Shown: positions 33,926 through 43,018 of the stretch, piece after piece
Numbering within the stretch: the stretch's first letter is position 1
How the letters are laid out: the number at the start of each line of letters is the position of its first letter
DNA from: Mycobacterium adipatum
GTDB lineage: Bacteria; Actinomycetota; Actinomycetes; Mycobacteriales; Mycobacteriaceae
Length of the DNA: 64,000 nt
Direction of reading: 5' to 3'
Assembly (NCBI RefSeq): GCF_001644575.1
Contig: NZ_CP015596.1
Location: 4,650,001-4,714,000 of the forward strand
Made by a program: the position numbers and the translations under genes
Notes under the pieces: generated by a model
Databases searched by the model: none
Told to the model about the DNA's origin: nothing
What the model saw: the letters and a program-made list of their open reading frames with translations, nothing else

Positions 33926-34819
33926 GTGACGAAAGTCGATATCCGCGAGGTCTGCCTGCGTGACGGCCTACAGATCGAGAAGCCGATCCCGTTGTCCGCC
34001 AAGATCGCACTACTGGAAGCCATTGTCGCCACCGGTGTCCGGGAGGTCGAGGCCACCGCCTTCGTCTCGCCGTCGAAGGTGCCCGCCCTGGCCGACGCGG
34101 CCGAGCTCGCCGCCGAGCTGTACCGCTTTCCCGACGTCGAGTTCTCGGCGCTGGTGGCCAGCCCGGGCGGCGCCAAACGCGCCGTCGCGGCCGGTTTGAG
34201 TTCGATCGAGTACGTGGTGTCGGCATCGGATGCGCACAGCCGGGCCAACGTCGGACGTGACACCGCGGAAGCCACTGCGGCGATCGCCGACGTCACCCGC
34301 ATCGCCCACGATCACGGCGCCGGAGTCGAGGTCATCATCGCCACCGCCTGGGACTGCCCGTTCGACGGTCCGACGCCAGCTCGCCGGGTGATCGATATCG
34401 CTTCGGCGGCGGCCGAACTCGGTGTCGACCGGATCGCCGTCGCCGACACCATCGGAACCACCACCCCGCGCCGGGTCACCACCTTGATCGAGCAGGTCCG
34501 CCCGGTGATCGCCGACCTGCCGCTGGGCGCGCACTTCCACAACACCCGCGGCGCCGGACTGGCCAGCGCATACGCCGCCGTGCAATCCGGGGTCACCCGG
34601 CTGGATGCCTCCGTCGGCGGCCTGGGTGGCTGCCCGTTCGCTCCGGGCGCCAGCGGCAATATCGCCACCGAGGATCTCGTCTACCTGTTGCGGGACAGCG
34701 GTATCGAGGTCGACGTCGACCTCGACGCCGCGATCGCGGCGGCCCGGGTGGCCCAGGACGCCGTCGGGCACGAACTGCCCAGTGCGCTGCTGCGCGCCGG
34801 TGATCGCATCCTGGCCTGA
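33926..34819 (+). CDS. Hydroxymethylglutaryl-CoA lyase-like enzyme
   Basis: 297 residues from a GTG. DRE-TIM barrel motifs: REVCLRDGLQIEKP with the metal-binding Asp, ATAFVSPSKVPALAD, SIEYVVSASDAHSRAN, VAVADTIGTTTP-like IAVADTIGTTTPRRV, GAHFHNTRGAGLASAYAAVQ and GGLGGCPFAPGASGNIATED with the catalytic Cys. It should cleave a beta-hydroxy-beta-methyl acyl-CoA to acetyl-CoA or a similar acyl-CoA plus a keto acid. It directly follows the CoA-transferase, so the two probably act in sequence. Confidence 0.93.
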   Translation: MTKVDIREVCLRDGLQIEKPIPLSAKIALLEAIVATGVREVEATAFVSPSKVPALADAAELAAELYRFPDVEFSALVASPGGAKRAVAAGLSSIEYVVSASDAHSRANVGRDTAEATAAIADVTRIAHDHGAGVEVIIATAWDCPFDGPTPARRVIDIASAAAELGVDRIAVADTIGTTTPRRVTTLIEQVRPVIADLPLGAHFHNTRGAGLASAYAAVQSGVTRLDASVGGLGGCPFAPGASGNIATEDLVYLLRDSGIEVDVDLDAAIAAARVAQDAVGHELPSALLRAGDRILA

Positions 34820-34820
34820 T

Positions 34821-35435
34821 ATGACGCCCCCGGAGACGCTCACCGCCAAGGGCCGTCAGACCCGTGACGCCATCGAACTGGCCGCCCGGAAGTTGTTCGC
34901 CGAGCGTGGTTTTCACGGCACCACGCTGGCCGATATCACCTCCGCGGCCGGGAAGTCCTCGGCGGTGTTCTACCGATACTTCGATGACAAGGAAGACCTG
35001 CTGGCCTCGCTGGCCGAGTCCTTCCTGCACGATATCGTCGAGCCGTCCGGCACCCGGGTGCCGCTACCGGAGTCGCCGCAGGACAGCGACTATTTCACCA
35101 CGGTGGTGACCGGGTACTGGAATCTGTTCCGGCAGAACATCGGCATCATGATCGCCGTTGCACAGCTCGGTGCCACCCAGCCGCGTTTTGCGCAGGTGCA
35201 GCACGAGTTCCGGCGGTTCGGCATGGACATGGTCGCCGAATCCGTGCGCCGCGCCCGCGAACAGGGCTACGCGCAGGACCTGGAACCCGAACACATCGCG
35301 GCCGCGATCGCATTGCTGTTCGAAAACTTCACCGTCGTCGTGGTGGGCAAACCGGACACCGAGCTGCAGATCAGCGATGCCGACGCCATCAGGACCCTAT
35401 CGACGATCTGGAAGAAAACCCTGTACGGCTTCTAA
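34821..35435 (+). CDS. TetR-family regulator
   Basis: 204 residues, ATG one base after the lyase stop. DNA-binding domain RDAIELAARKLFAERGFHGT, then LADITSAAGKSSAVFYRYFD. The effector domain follows. It lies inside the catabolic run and ends 20 bases before the acyl-CoA dehydrogenase gene, so it probably regulates the same genes. Its operator is not obvious; the small dyad at 30393 is one candidate. Confidence 0.92.
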   Translation: MTPPETLTAKGRQTRDAIELAARKLFAERGFHGTTLADITSAAGKSSAVFYRYFDDKEDLLASLAESFLHDIVEPSGTRVPLPESPQDSDYFTTVVTGYWNLFRQNIGIMIAVAQLGATQPRFAQVQHEFRRFGMDMVAESVRRAREQGYAQDLEPEHIAAAIALLFENFTVVVVGKPDTELQISDADAIRTLSTIWKKTLYGF

Positions 35436-35455
35436 AGGACGAAAGAGAGATCACT

Positions 35456-36694
35456 GTGGATTTCGCTTTACCCGAACACCTTCCGGGTTTGCTGGCCGAG
35501 ATGGACGCGTTCATCGAGACCGAGATCAAACCGCTGGAACGCGAGAACATGCAGTACTTCGACCGGCGCCGTGAGTTCGCCCGCACCGACCTGGACAACG
35601 GCGGCGTCCCGGCCCGCGAATGGGAGGATCTGCTCGACGAGATGCGCCGCCGGGCCGATGCCGCCGGCTGGTTGCGCTACGGGTTGCCCGAGGAATTCGG
35701 CGGCCGCGGCGGCAGCAACCTGGATATGGCGGTGATCCGGGAACATCTGGCGCACAAGGGCCTCGGACTGCACAACGACCTGCAGGACGAGTCCTCGATC
35801 GTCGGCAACTTCCCTCAGGTCATCATGATGAGCCGGTTCGGCACCGACGCCCAGAAGCGGGAGTGGGTGGAGGCGATGCTCACCGGTGAGCGCTCGATGG
35901 CGTTCGGGCTCACCGAACCCAACCACGGCAGCGATGCCACCTGGATGGAGACGACCGCGGTCCGCGACGGCGACGACTGGGTGATCAACGGCGCCAAGCG
36001 GTGGAACACCGGTGTGCACCGGGCCACCCATGACCTGGTCTTCGCGCGGACATCCGGCCAAGACGGTTCCGCGGTGGGGATCACCGCCTTTCTGGTGCCC
36101 ACCGACACCCCGGGTTTCACCGTCCCCTACTACTGGTGGACCTTCAACATGCCCAGCGATCATGGCGAGGTGGAACTCAAGGACGTCCGGGTGCCTGCCG
36201 ACGCGGTGCTCGGCGAGGTCGACCACGGGCTCGAGGTCGGCCAGACCTTCCTGCACGAGAACAGGATCCGGCAGGCCGCCAGCAGCCTGGGGGCGGCGCA
36301 GTACTGCATCGACCGGGCCGCGCAGTATGCCGGAGACCGGATTGTGTTCGGCAAACCGCTGTCGGTGAATCAGGCCGTGCAGTGGCCGCTGGCCGAGCTG
36401 CAGACCGAGGCCCAGATGGTGCGACTGCTGGTGTATTACGCGGCCTGGCATCTGGATCGCGACCACCACATGGAGGTGTCGGACAAGGTCTCGATGGCCA
36501 ACTACCGGGCCAACCGGCTGGTGTGTGAGGCCGCCGACCGGGCGATGCAGATCCACGGCGGTGTGGGCTACAGCCGCCACGAACCGTTCGAGCACATCTA
36601 CCGGCACCACCGCCGGTACCGGATCACCGAGGGTGCCGAGGAGATCCAGATCCGTCGGGTCGCCCAGCGCATGCTGAAGTTCGGCCGCAAGTGA
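35456..36694 (+). CDS. Acyl-CoA dehydrogenase
   Basis: 412 residues from a GTG with AAAGAGAG upstream. Motifs: GLPEEFGGRGGSNLDMAVI, MAFGLTEPNHGSDATWMETT, WVINGAKRWNTGVHRATHDL, VGQTFLHENRIRQAASSLGA and AMQIHGGVGYSRHEPFEHIY followed by RITEGAEEIQIRRVA. FAD-dependent oxidation of an acyl-CoA with ETF as acceptor. The stop overlaps the APH-family gene (GTGA). This branch of the family often travels with APH-like kinases and DUF6285, as here. Confidence 0.93.
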   Translation: MDFALPEHLPGLLAEMDAFIETEIKPLERENMQYFDRRREFARTDLDNGGVPAREWEDLLDEMRRRADAAGWLRYGLPEEFGGRGGSNLDMAVIREHLAHKGLGLHNDLQDESSIVGNFPQVIMMSRFGTDAQKREWVEAMLTGERSMAFGLTEPNHGSDATWMETTAVRDGDDWVINGAKRWNTGVHRATHDLVFARTSGQDGSAVGITAFLVPTDTPGFTVPYYWWTFNMPSDHGEVELKDVRVPADAVLGEVDHGLEVGQTFLHENRIRQAASSLGAAQYCIDRAAQYAGDRIVFGKPLSVNQAVQWPLAELQTEAQMVRLLVYYAAWHLDRDHHMEVSDKVSMANYRANRLVCEAADRAMQIHGGVGYSRHEPFEHIYRHHRRYRITEGAEEIQIRRVAQRMLKFGRK

Positions 36695-37647
36695 CCGATC
36701 CCGCGGCGCTCGCCGGGGTGTTGGCACCCGCGCTCGGCGATGTCACGGTGACCGACCTGCGGGTGCTCACCGGCGGGGCCAGCCGCGCCACTTGGGCCTT
36801 CGACGCGCACACGGCATCGGGAGTGCGCGCGCTGATCCTGCGCACCGGGCCACCCGATGACGTGCACGCCGGCATGGAGTTGGAGGCCGCGGCGCTGCGC
36901 CGGGCCGCGGCCACCGGGGCGCCGGTGCCGGAGATCATTGCGGCCGACAACTCCCCTGCCGCCCTGGGCAATCCGTTCCTGATCTGCGAGTTCATCGGCG
37001 GGGAGACCATCGTGCCCAAGATCGCGCGCACGCTGGATGACACCTCGCGGGCACGGTTGCTGCGGCAGTGTGCGCAGGCGCTGGCCGCGATCCACCGGGC
37101 CGACCCGGCGGGCATCGGGCTGGTGGCCTCGGACCCGCTGCACGAGTGGCGTCATCGCCTCGACGAGATGGGTGACACCACAGCGACGTTCGAGTGGGCC
37201 TTCCGGTGGCTGGAACTGCATCGGCCACCGGCGACACCGCCGGTGTTGGTCCACGGCGACTTCCGGATGGGAAACCTGATCGTCGACGACACCGGCCTGG
37301 CGGCGGTGCTCGACTGGGAGCTGACCCATATCGGCGAGGCCCTCGATGATCTCGCCTGGTTCTGCATCCGGGCCTGGCGCTTCGGCGCGCCCGCGTCGCG
37401 GGGTGCGGGCGGACTGGGCAGCATCGAGGATTTCGTCACCGCGTACGAAGAGGCCGGCGGGACACCGGTGGACCGCGTCGCGCTGCGCTGGTGGTTGGTC
37501 GCGGCCACGCTGCGCTGGGGGGTCATCTGCCGCTACCAGTACGAACGGCACCGCAGCGGGCTGACCCGCTCGGTGGAGCTGGCCGCCATCGGGCGGCGGG
37601 TGTGCGAGACCGAGTACGACCTGCTCAATCTCTTGGAGGCATCGTGA
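36691..37647 (+). CDS. APH-family phosphotransferase linked to acyl-CoA metabolism
   Basis: 318 residues from a GTG. Kinase-like motifs: PNPFLICEFIGGE-like (LGNPFLICEFIGGETIVPKI), catalytic loop VLVHGDFRMGNLIVDDTGL and metal-binding VLDWELTHIGEALDDLAWF. Proteins of this branch, fused or adjacent to acyl-CoA dehydrogenases (ACAD10/11 style), phosphorylate hydroxyacyl-CoA so that it can be dehydrated; I infer the same role here. It is not an antibiotic resistance enzyme by context. It overlaps both neighbours by 4 bases. Confidence 0.88.
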   Translation: MTDPAALAGVLAPALGDVTVTDLRVLTGGASRATWAFDAHTASGVRALILRTGPPDDVHAGMELEAAALRRAAATGAPVPEIIAADNSPAALGNPFLICEFIGGETIVPKIARTLDDTSRARLLRQCAQALAAIHRADPAGIGLVASDPLHEWRHRLDEMGDTTATFEWAFRWLELHRPPATPPVLVHGDFRMGNLIVDDTGLAAVLDWELTHIGEALDDLAWFCIRAWRFGAPASRGAGGLGSIEDFVTAYEEAGGTPVDRVALRWWLVAATLRWGVICRYQYERHRSGLTRSVELAAIGRRVCETEYDLLNLLEAS

Positions 37648-37979
37648 CGGATCTGCACTACAAGCCGACCGCCGCGGAACTGGTCGCCGCCGTCGCGGAG
37701 TTCCTGGAGGGCGAGGTCCGCGCCGAGACGTCGGGGGCGGTCAACTTCCACGCCCGGGTCGCCGCCAACGTGCTGCGCACCGTGCAACGGGAGCTGCTCG
37801 ACGACACCGCCGACGAGCCCCGGGCCGCGCTGTTCGAGCTGGGGTTCGGCGACGAGCCCGCGCTGGCGGCCGCGATCCGGGCCGGGGCCTTCGACGGCCG
37901 CGATGCGCAGGTGATCCCCGCGCTGCGCGCGCTGGTGTCGCACCGGCTGAAAGTCGCACACCCCGGCTATGAGGAGTAA
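37644..37979 (+). CDS. DUF6285-like small protein
   Basis: 111 residues from a GTG overlapping the kinase stop. It reads KPTAAELVAAVAEFLEGEVR, NFHARVAANVLRTVQRELLD and a C-terminal RALVSHRLKVAHPGYEE. It resembles the DUF6285 family that regularly follows acyl-CoA dehydrogenase-linked APH kinases. No enzymatic motif is seen; a helper or stabiliser role for the kinase is a guess. Last gene of the catabolic run; it converges with the methyltransferase gene 4 bases away. Confidence 0.75.
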   Translation: MTDLHYKPTAAELVAAVAEFLEGEVRAETSGAVNFHARVAANVLRTVQRELLDDTADEPRAALFELGFGDEPALAAAIRAGAFDGRDAQVIPALRALVSHRLKVAHPGYEE

Positions 37980-37983
37980 CGCC

Positions 37984-38598
37984 TCACACCCGGCGCACCC
38001 GGGCCAGCCAGGCCGGCTCGTCGACAACCGTGCCGGCCGGCAGCCCCAGCGACCCGGCGTGGGCCTGCCCCACCACGCCGCGGTAGGTCGTCGTCCGCAG
38101 CTCCTGGACGTCCCAGCCGTCGGTGAACGCCGAGCGGATCACCTGCTCGCTGACCTGTGGACCGAAGCCACGGCCGGCATCGGAGAGCGCCAGCAGGTGC
38201 AGGTGGCCCCCGGGCCGGACCGCGCGGTGCAGACTCCGGACGTAGCGCGCCCGGTCGACATCGTCGAAGATGTGAAACAACGCGCTGTCCAGGATGGTGT
38301 CATACCGGGTCCCAGGATCGAGAGCGAAAGCATCGCCGATCTCGAAACGCGCATCCACCCCGCGGGCGGCCGCATTCTCCCGGGCCTGGGCCACCGCGTG
38401 CGGCGCCAAGTCGATGCCCAGCACGTCATACCCCAGCCGGGTCAGCAGGATCGTGTGCTCCCCCAGGCCGCATCCGATGTCCAAAATCGGACTGCGCAAC
38501 AGCCCTGTTTGTTCCAGAGCGACCACCGCGGGTTGTGCTTCACCGATGACCCAAGGCGCAGTGTGTGATTCGTATGCAGTATCGAACCGTTCCTTCAT
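37984..38598 (-). CDS. Class I SAM-dependent methyltransferase
   Basis: 204 residues from the ATG at 38598; an in-frame TTG at 38613 would add five. SAM-binding motif I ILDIGCGLGEHT, motif II LGIDLAPHAVAQARENA and later LFHIFDDVDRARYVRSLHRA are visible, the Methyltransf_11/25 pattern. The start MKERFDTAYESHTAPWVIGE resembles thiopurine or small-molecule methyltransferases. Substrate unknown. A small dyad GTTCA-ACC-TGAAC (38608-38620) lies in the short divergent spacer. Confidence 0.85.
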   Translation of the reverse strand: MKERFDTAYESHTAPWVIGEAQPAVVALEQTGLLRSPILDIGCGLGEHTILLTRLGYDVLGIDLAPHAVAQARENAAARGVDARFEIGDAFALDPGTRYDTILDSALFHIFDDVDRARYVRSLHRAVRPGGHLHLLALSDAGRGFGPQVSEQVIRSAFTDGWDVQELRTTTYRGVVGQAHAGSLGLPAGTVVDEPAWLARVRRV

Positions 38599-38634
38599 AT
38601 CAACAGTGTTCAACCTGAACGGGAGTTGAGGTCA

Positions 38635-39012
38635 ATGGAGATGACAGCAGAGGTGGCCGACCGCCTGTTCGACGCCATCGAACGCGGCGACTACACCGAC
38701 ATCGAGGCGCTGTGGGCCGACGATGTCGCGGTGTGGCACAGCGGTGACCAGGCCGACAACGACCGGGCTCTGGCGCTACGGGTCATCCGCTGGTTCCTCC
38801 GGACCACCGCGACACGCCGGTACGAGATCCTCGATCGACAGTTCTTCGACGGCGGGTTCGTCCAGCAGCATGTCCTGCACGCCGACGCCACCCATGGCGC
38901 TTCGATCGAATTGCGGGTATGCATCGTGATCAAGGTGGGAGCCGACGGCCGCATCACCCGGATCGACGAGTATTTCGACCCGGCCGACATGGCTCCCCTG
39001 CTGACGAGCTGA
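38635..39012 (+). CDS. NTF2/SnoaL-like protein
   Basis: 125 residues from the ATG at 38635. NTF2-like pattern: VADRLFDAIERGDYTDIEAL, WADDVAVWHSGDQADNDRAL and the C-terminal ADGRITRIDEYFDPADMAPL, a stretch common in SnoaL_2/limonene epoxide hydrolase-like proteins. Function unknown. The YceI-like gene follows 9 bases downstream with its own ribosome-binding site, so they may be co-transcribed. Confidence 0.78.
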   Translation: MEMTAEVADRLFDAIERGDYTDIEALWADDVAVWHSGDQADNDRALALRVIRWFLRTTATRRYEILDRQFFDGGFVQQHVLHADATHGASIELRVCIVIKVGADGRITRIDEYFDPADMAPLLTS

Positions 39013-39021
39013 GGAGACGCC

Positions 39022-39534
39022 ATGGACCCGCAGGACTGGATCGGCAACTGGCGGCTGGACACCACCCGCACCGAGCTGGCCTTCCACAGCCCGACGTTCT
39101 GGGGGTTTGCGCATGTCAAAGGAATTTTCACCGATGTCGAGGGCTCGGCGGAGGCGGTCGCCGACGGTAACGTCACGGGCCGGCTCAGCATCAGCGCTGC
39201 ATCGGTGAACACCGGCATCGGCCGCCGCGACAAACACCTTCGCTCTGCCGACTTCTTCGACGTCGAGCGCTTCCCGCTCATCGAGGTGAGTGTGGAATCG
39301 GCGGAGGTCACCGGGACCTCCTGGGTCACCCTGAGCATCCTGGTGACGGTCAAGGGCCAGGAACAGGAGTACGACCTCCCGGTCCATGTCCGGGATGCGG
39401 CCGGCGGCGAGGTCCAATTGCAGACCACCACGACGCTCAATCGCCAGGCCTTCGGAGTGGACGGCAACCTTCTCGGGATGATGGGTGATGCGGTCACCAT
39501 CGAAGCCGCCGCGGTTTTCGTCAAGCAGTCGTAG
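39022..39534 (+). CDS. YceI-family protein
   Basis: 170 residues, GAGGAG upstream. It opens GNWRLDTTRTELAFHSPTFW and has FTDVEGSAEAVADGNVTGRL, RRDKHLRSADFFDVERFPLI and VTVKGQEQEYDLPVHV, the lipocalin-like YceI pattern. YceI proteins bind isoprenoid or amide lipids; in E. coli the protein is periplasmic, but no signal peptide is visible here. Role unknown. Confidence 0.88.
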   Translation: MDPQDWIGNWRLDTTRTELAFHSPTFWGFAHVKGIFTDVEGSAEAVADGNVTGRLSISAASVNTGIGRRDKHLRSADFFDVERFPLIEVSVESAEVTGTSWVTLSILVTVKGQEQEYDLPVHVRDAAGGEVQLQTTTTLNRQAFGVDGNLLGMMGDAVTIEAAAVFVKQS

Positions 39535-39544
39535 CATCGGCCAT

Positions 39545-39943
39545 GTGGCCGACACCGACGCCCAGCTCCGGATCCTGGTCTACAGCTCCAACCACCGCAC
39601 CCGCGATCAGGTGCGCTCGGCGCTCGGCCGGCGCATCCACCCCGATCTGCCCGAACTGAGTTACCTCGACGTGGCAACCGCTGCGGTCGTCGTCGAACAG
39701 GTCGCCGCGGGCGGGTTCGATCTGCTCATCCTGGACGGTGAAGCGGCCCCCGCGGGCGGGATGGGACTGGCCAAACAGCTCAAGGACGAGGTCGCGGAGT
39801 GCCCGCCGATCCTGGTGCTCACCGGGCGACCGGATGATGCGTGGCTGGCCTCCTGGTCGCGGGCGGAAGCGGCCGTGCCGCATCCGATCGACCCGATCCG
39901 CCTGGGCGAGGCGGTCGCGCACCTGCTGCGCAACACTGTTTGA
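39545..39943 (+). CDS. Response-regulator receiver-domain protein (Rv3143-like)
   Basis: 132 residues from a GTG (the overlapping ATG at 39543 is out of frame). A stand-alone receiver domain: LRILVYSSNHRTRDQVRSAL, phosphoacceptor Asp in FDLLILDGEAAPAGGMGLAK, Thr in LVLTGRPDD and the C-terminal AAVPHPIDPIRLGEAVAHLL. There is no output domain. From memory it closely follows Rv3143, which likewise lies upstream of nuoA in M. tuberculosis. A cognate kinase is not nearby. Confidence 0.88.
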   Translation: MADTDAQLRILVYSSNHRTRDQVRSALGRRIHPDLPELSYLDVATAAVVVEQVAAGGFDLLILDGEAAPAGGMGLAKQLKDEVAECPPILVLTGRPDDAWLASWSRAEAAVPHPIDPIRLGEAVAHLLRNTV

Positions 39944-40051
39944 TTTCCAGCACGAAATACGCTGCGGCCGTAGGTTGTTCGACGCCCTCTTCGAGGAGAG
40001 CGGGCGGCTCAGCTATCGGACTCGATACTAACGAAAATGCGCCGCCTCAAC

Positions 40052-40083
40052 CGTTAACGCGACTAAGCTGTGTCCTAGCTCAC
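40052..40083 (+). promoter_or_regulatory. Possible nuo promoter region
   Basis: In the 183-base spacer before nuoA, an AT-richer stretch (GTTAACG at about 40051 and TAGCTC about 16 bases further) could be -35/-10 elements. GTTGACACAGG just before the ATG holds the presumed ribosome-binding area. Weak evidence. Confidence 0.3.
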
Positions 40084-40126
40084 ATCGATCGTCCAACGAG
40101 AGAGCGGCACAAAGGTTGACACAGGC

Positions 40127-40501
40127 ATGAACGTCTATACACCCATCCTGGTGCTCGGGGCGATCGCTGCCGTCTTCGCGATCGGCTCGGTGGGCATTGC
40201 CACCTTCGTCGGGCCGCGCCGCTACAACCGGGCGAAACTGGAAGCCTACGAATGCGGGATCGAACCGCTGCTGCCCGCCGAGGACGCCAAGCTCGCCACC
40301 GGCCAGCGATTCCCGGTGAAGTACTACCTGACCGCAATGTTGTTCATCATCTTCGACATCGAGATCGTGTTCCTCTACCCGTGGGCGGTGTCGTTCGACT
40401 CACTGGGGCTCTTCGCCGTGGTCGAGATGCTGCTGTTCATGCTGACCGTCTTTGTGGCCTACACCTACGTCTGGCGCCGGGGAGGGCTGTCATGGGACTA
40501 G
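40127..40501 (+). CDS. nuoA: NADH-quinone oxidoreductase subunit A
   Basis: 124 residues. Three membrane helices ([60 protein letters not shown]). [11 protein letters not shown] and [16 protein letters not shown] are conserved NuoA features. It is part of the membrane arm near the quinone site. First gene of the 14-gene nuo operon; overlaps nuoB by 10 bases. Confidence 0.97.
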   Translation: MNVYTPILVLGAIAAVFAIGSVGIATFVGPRRYNRAKLEAYECGIEPLLPAEDAKLATGQRFPVKYYLTAMLFIIFDIEIVFLYPWAVSFDSLGLFAVVEMLLFMLTVFVAYTYVWRRGGLSWD

Positions 40502-41049
40502 AGGAACAACTGCCCGGCGGGATCCTGCTCTCCACCGTCGAGAAGGTTGCCGGCTACGTCCGGAAAGGCTCGTTGTGGCCGGCCACGTTCGGGTTGGCAT
40601 GCTGCGCCATCGAGATGATGGCGACCGCCGGCCCACGGTTCGACATCTCCCGCTTCGGCATGGAACGGTTCTCCGCGACACCGCGGCAGGCCGACCTGAT
40701 GATCGTTGCAGGGCGGGTCAGCCAGAAGATGGCACCGGTGCTACGCCAAGTCTACGACCAGATGGCAGAACCGAAATGGGTACTGGCCATGGGTGTCTGC
40801 GCATCGTCGGGCGGCATGTTCAACAACTACGCGGTGGTTCAGGGGGTCGACCACGTGGTCCCGGTGGACATCTATCTGCCCGGCTGCCCACCGCGACCGG
40901 AGATGCTGCTGAACGCGATACTCAAACTGCACGCCAAGATCGCCGAGATGCCGCTCGGGGTGAACCGCGCCGAGGCCGTCGCCGCCGCCGAGCAGGCCGC
41001 GTTGGCCTCCCCGACGACGATAGAGCTGACCGGGTTGCTGCGCTCATGA
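40492..41049 (+). CDS. nuoB: NADH-quinone oxidoreductase subunit B
   Basis: 185 residues. Binds the terminal 4Fe-4S cluster N2: adjacent cysteines in [11 protein letters not shown], then [11 protein letters not shown] and [12 protein letters not shown]. It passes electrons to quinone at the junction of peripheral and membrane arms. ATG lies inside nuoA; the stop overlaps nuoC by 4 bases. Confidence 0.98.
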   Translation: MGLEEQLPGGILLSTVEKVAGYVRKGSLWPATFGLACCAIEMMATAGPRFDISRFGMERFSATPRQADLMIVAGRVSQKMAPVLRQVYDQMAEPKWVLAMGVCASSGGMFNNYAVVQGVDHVVPVDIYLPGCPPRPEMLLNAILKLHAKIAEMPLGVNRAEAVAAAEQAALASPTTIELTGLLRS

Positions 41050-41717
41050 CCGACGATTCCGATGTGGAAGTCATCGGTACCCGCCGCGGCATGTTCGGGG
41101 TCACCGGCACCGGCGACACCTCGGGTTACGGACGGCTGGTTCGCGAGGTCACCCTCCCGGGGAGCTCCCCGCGGCCCTACGGCGGCTACTTCGACGCCAT
41201 CGTCGACGCCTTGATCGCCGCCCTCGGTCCCGACAGCTTCACCGCCGCCGTCGAACGTGTGGTGGTGTTCCGCGACGAGCTGACACTGGAGGTGCGGCGC
41301 GAGCACCTGCCGACGGTGGCCCAGGCCTTGCGGGACGACCCCGCACTGAGATTCGAACTCTGTCTGGGTGTTTCGGGGGTGCACTACCCCCACGAACTCG
41401 ACCGCGAGTTGCACGCGGTGTATCCGCTGATGTCCATCACCCACAATCGGCGGTTGCGGGTCGAAGTCGCCGCACCGGACACCGATCCGCACATCCCTTC
41501 TCTGTTCCCGATCTATCCGACCACCGACTGGCACGAACGGGAAACCTACGACTTCTTCGGGATCATCTTCGACGGGCACCCGTCGCTGACCCGTATCGAG
41601 ATGCCCGATGACTGGGTGGGACATCCGCAACGCAAGGACTACCCGCTGGGCGGCATACCCGTCGAGTACCACGGTGCGCAGATACCGCCGCCGGATGAGC
41701 GGAGGTCCTACAACTGA
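41046..41717 (+). CDS. nuoC: NADH-quinone oxidoreductase subunit C
   Basis: 223 residues. The 30-kDa subunit signature [20 protein letters not shown] is seen, with [15 protein letters not shown] and the C-terminal [12 protein letters not shown]. It is a scaffold subunit of the peripheral arm. Separate from nuoD, unlike the fused NuoCD of E. coli. The stop shares one base with the nuoD ATG. Confidence 0.97.
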   Translation: MTDDSDVEVIGTRRGMFGVTGTGDTSGYGRLVREVTLPGSSPRPYGGYFDAIVDALIAALGPDSFTAAVERVVVFRDELTLEVRREHLPTVAQALRDDPALRFELCLGVSGVHYPHELDRELHAVYPLMSITHNRRLRVEVAAPDTDPHIPSLFPIYPTTDWHERETYDFFGIIFDGHPSLTRIEMPDDWVGHPQRKDYPLGGIPVEYHGAQIPPPDERRSYN

Positions 41718-43018
41718 TGTCGGCGCACAACTCCCCGCCCGTGGTCATGGTCGGCGGTCAGGACTGGGATGCGGTGGTGGCGGCTGCTCGCGAGCACGCC
41801 GGCGAGCGCATCGTGGTCAACATGGGGCCGCAGCACCCGTCCACCCACGGCGTACTGCGTCTCATCCTGGAGATCGAAGGCGAGACCATCACCGAGGCCC
41901 GCTGCGGAATCGGCTACCTGCACACCGGAATCGAGAAGAACCTCGAGTACCGGAACTGGACTCAGGGTGTCACCTTCGTGACCCGGATGGACTACCTGTC
42001 CCCGTTCTTCAACGAGACCGCCTACTGCCTGGGCGTGGAGAAGCTGCTCGGCGTCACCGATGACATCCCCGAACGAGCCAGCGTCATCCGTGTCATGCTG
42101 ATGGAACTCAACCGGATCTCCAGCCACCTGGTCGCACTGGCCACCGGAGGTATGGAGCTGGGCGCCATGTCGGCCATGTTCTTCGGCTTCCGCGAACGCG
42201 AGCTGGTGCTGAGCATGTTCGAGACCATCACCGGGTTGCGGATGAACCACGCCTACATCCGGCCGGGCGGATTGGCCGCCGATCTGCCCGACGAGGCGAT
42301 GGCCCAGCTGCGCGAACTGCTCGACGCGCTGCCCCAGGGACTGCGGGATCTGGAGAAACTGCTGCGGGAGAACTACATCTGGAAGGCCCGCACCCAGGGC
42401 ATCGGGTACCTGGACCTGACCGGATGCATGGCGCTGGGTATCACCGGGCCGGTGCTGCGGTCCACCGGTCTGCCCCATGACCTGCGCCGGGCGCAGCCCT
42501 ACTGCGGGTATGAGACCTACGACTTCGAGGTCTGCACCGACGACGGCTGTGATGCCTACGGTCGCTATCTGATTCGCGTCGACGAGATGAAAGAGTCGCT
42601 GAAGATCGTCGAGCAGTGCGTCGCCCGGTTGAAGCCGGGGCCGGTGATGTTGACCGACAAGAAGCTCGCCTGGCCCGCGGATCTCAAGGTCGGCCCGGAC
42701 GGGCTGGGCAACTCCAAGGAGCACATCGCGAAGATCATGGGCTCCTCCATGGAGGCCCTGATCCATCACTTCAAGCTGGTCACCGAGGGCATCCGGGTGC
42801 CCGCCGGCCAGGTGTACGTCGCCGTCGAGTCCCCCCGGGGCGAGCTCGGCGTGCACATGGTCAGCGACGGCGGCACTCGACCGTACCGCGTGCACTACCG
42901 CGACCCCTCGTTCACCAATCTGCAGGCGGTGGCCGCGATGTGTGAGGGCGGCATGGTCGCCGACGCCATTTCCGCGGTGGCCTCGATCGACCCGGTCATG
43001 GGAGGTGTGGACAGGTGA
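41717..43018 (+). CDS. nuoD: NADH-quinone oxidoreductase subunit D
   Basis: 433 residues. 49-kDa subunit motifs: [47 protein letters not shown] and the C-terminal [11 protein letters not shown]. It forms the quinone-binding cavity with NuoB. Overlaps nuoE by 4 bases. Confidence 0.98.
   Translation: MSAHNSPPVVMVGGQDWDAVVAAAREHAGERIVVNMGPQHPSTHGVLRLILEIEGETITEARCGIGYLHTGIEKNLEYRNWTQGVTFVTRMDYLSPFFNETAYCLGVEKLLGVTDDIPERASVIRVMLMELNRISSHLVALATGGMELGAMSAMFFGFRERELVLSMFETITGLRMNHAYIRPGGLAADLPDEAMAQLRELLDALPQGLRDLEKLLRENYIWKARTQGIGYLDLTGCMALGITGPVLRSTGLPHDLRRAQPYCGYETYDFEVCTDDGCDAYGRYLIRVDEMKESLKIVEQCVARLKPGPVMLTDKKLAWPADLKVGPDGLGNSKEHIAKIMGSSMEALIHHFKLVTEGIRVPAGQVYVAVESPRGELGVHMVSDGGTRPYRVHYRDPSFTNLQAVAAMCEGGMVADAISAVASIDPVMGGVDR

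Noticed and set aside
36691..37647. Aminoglycoside resistance gene
   Set aside because: The APH-type fold lies between an acyl-CoA dehydrogenase and a DUF6285-like gene with overlapping ends, the usual setting of acyl-CoA-linked kinases, so resistance is unlikely.
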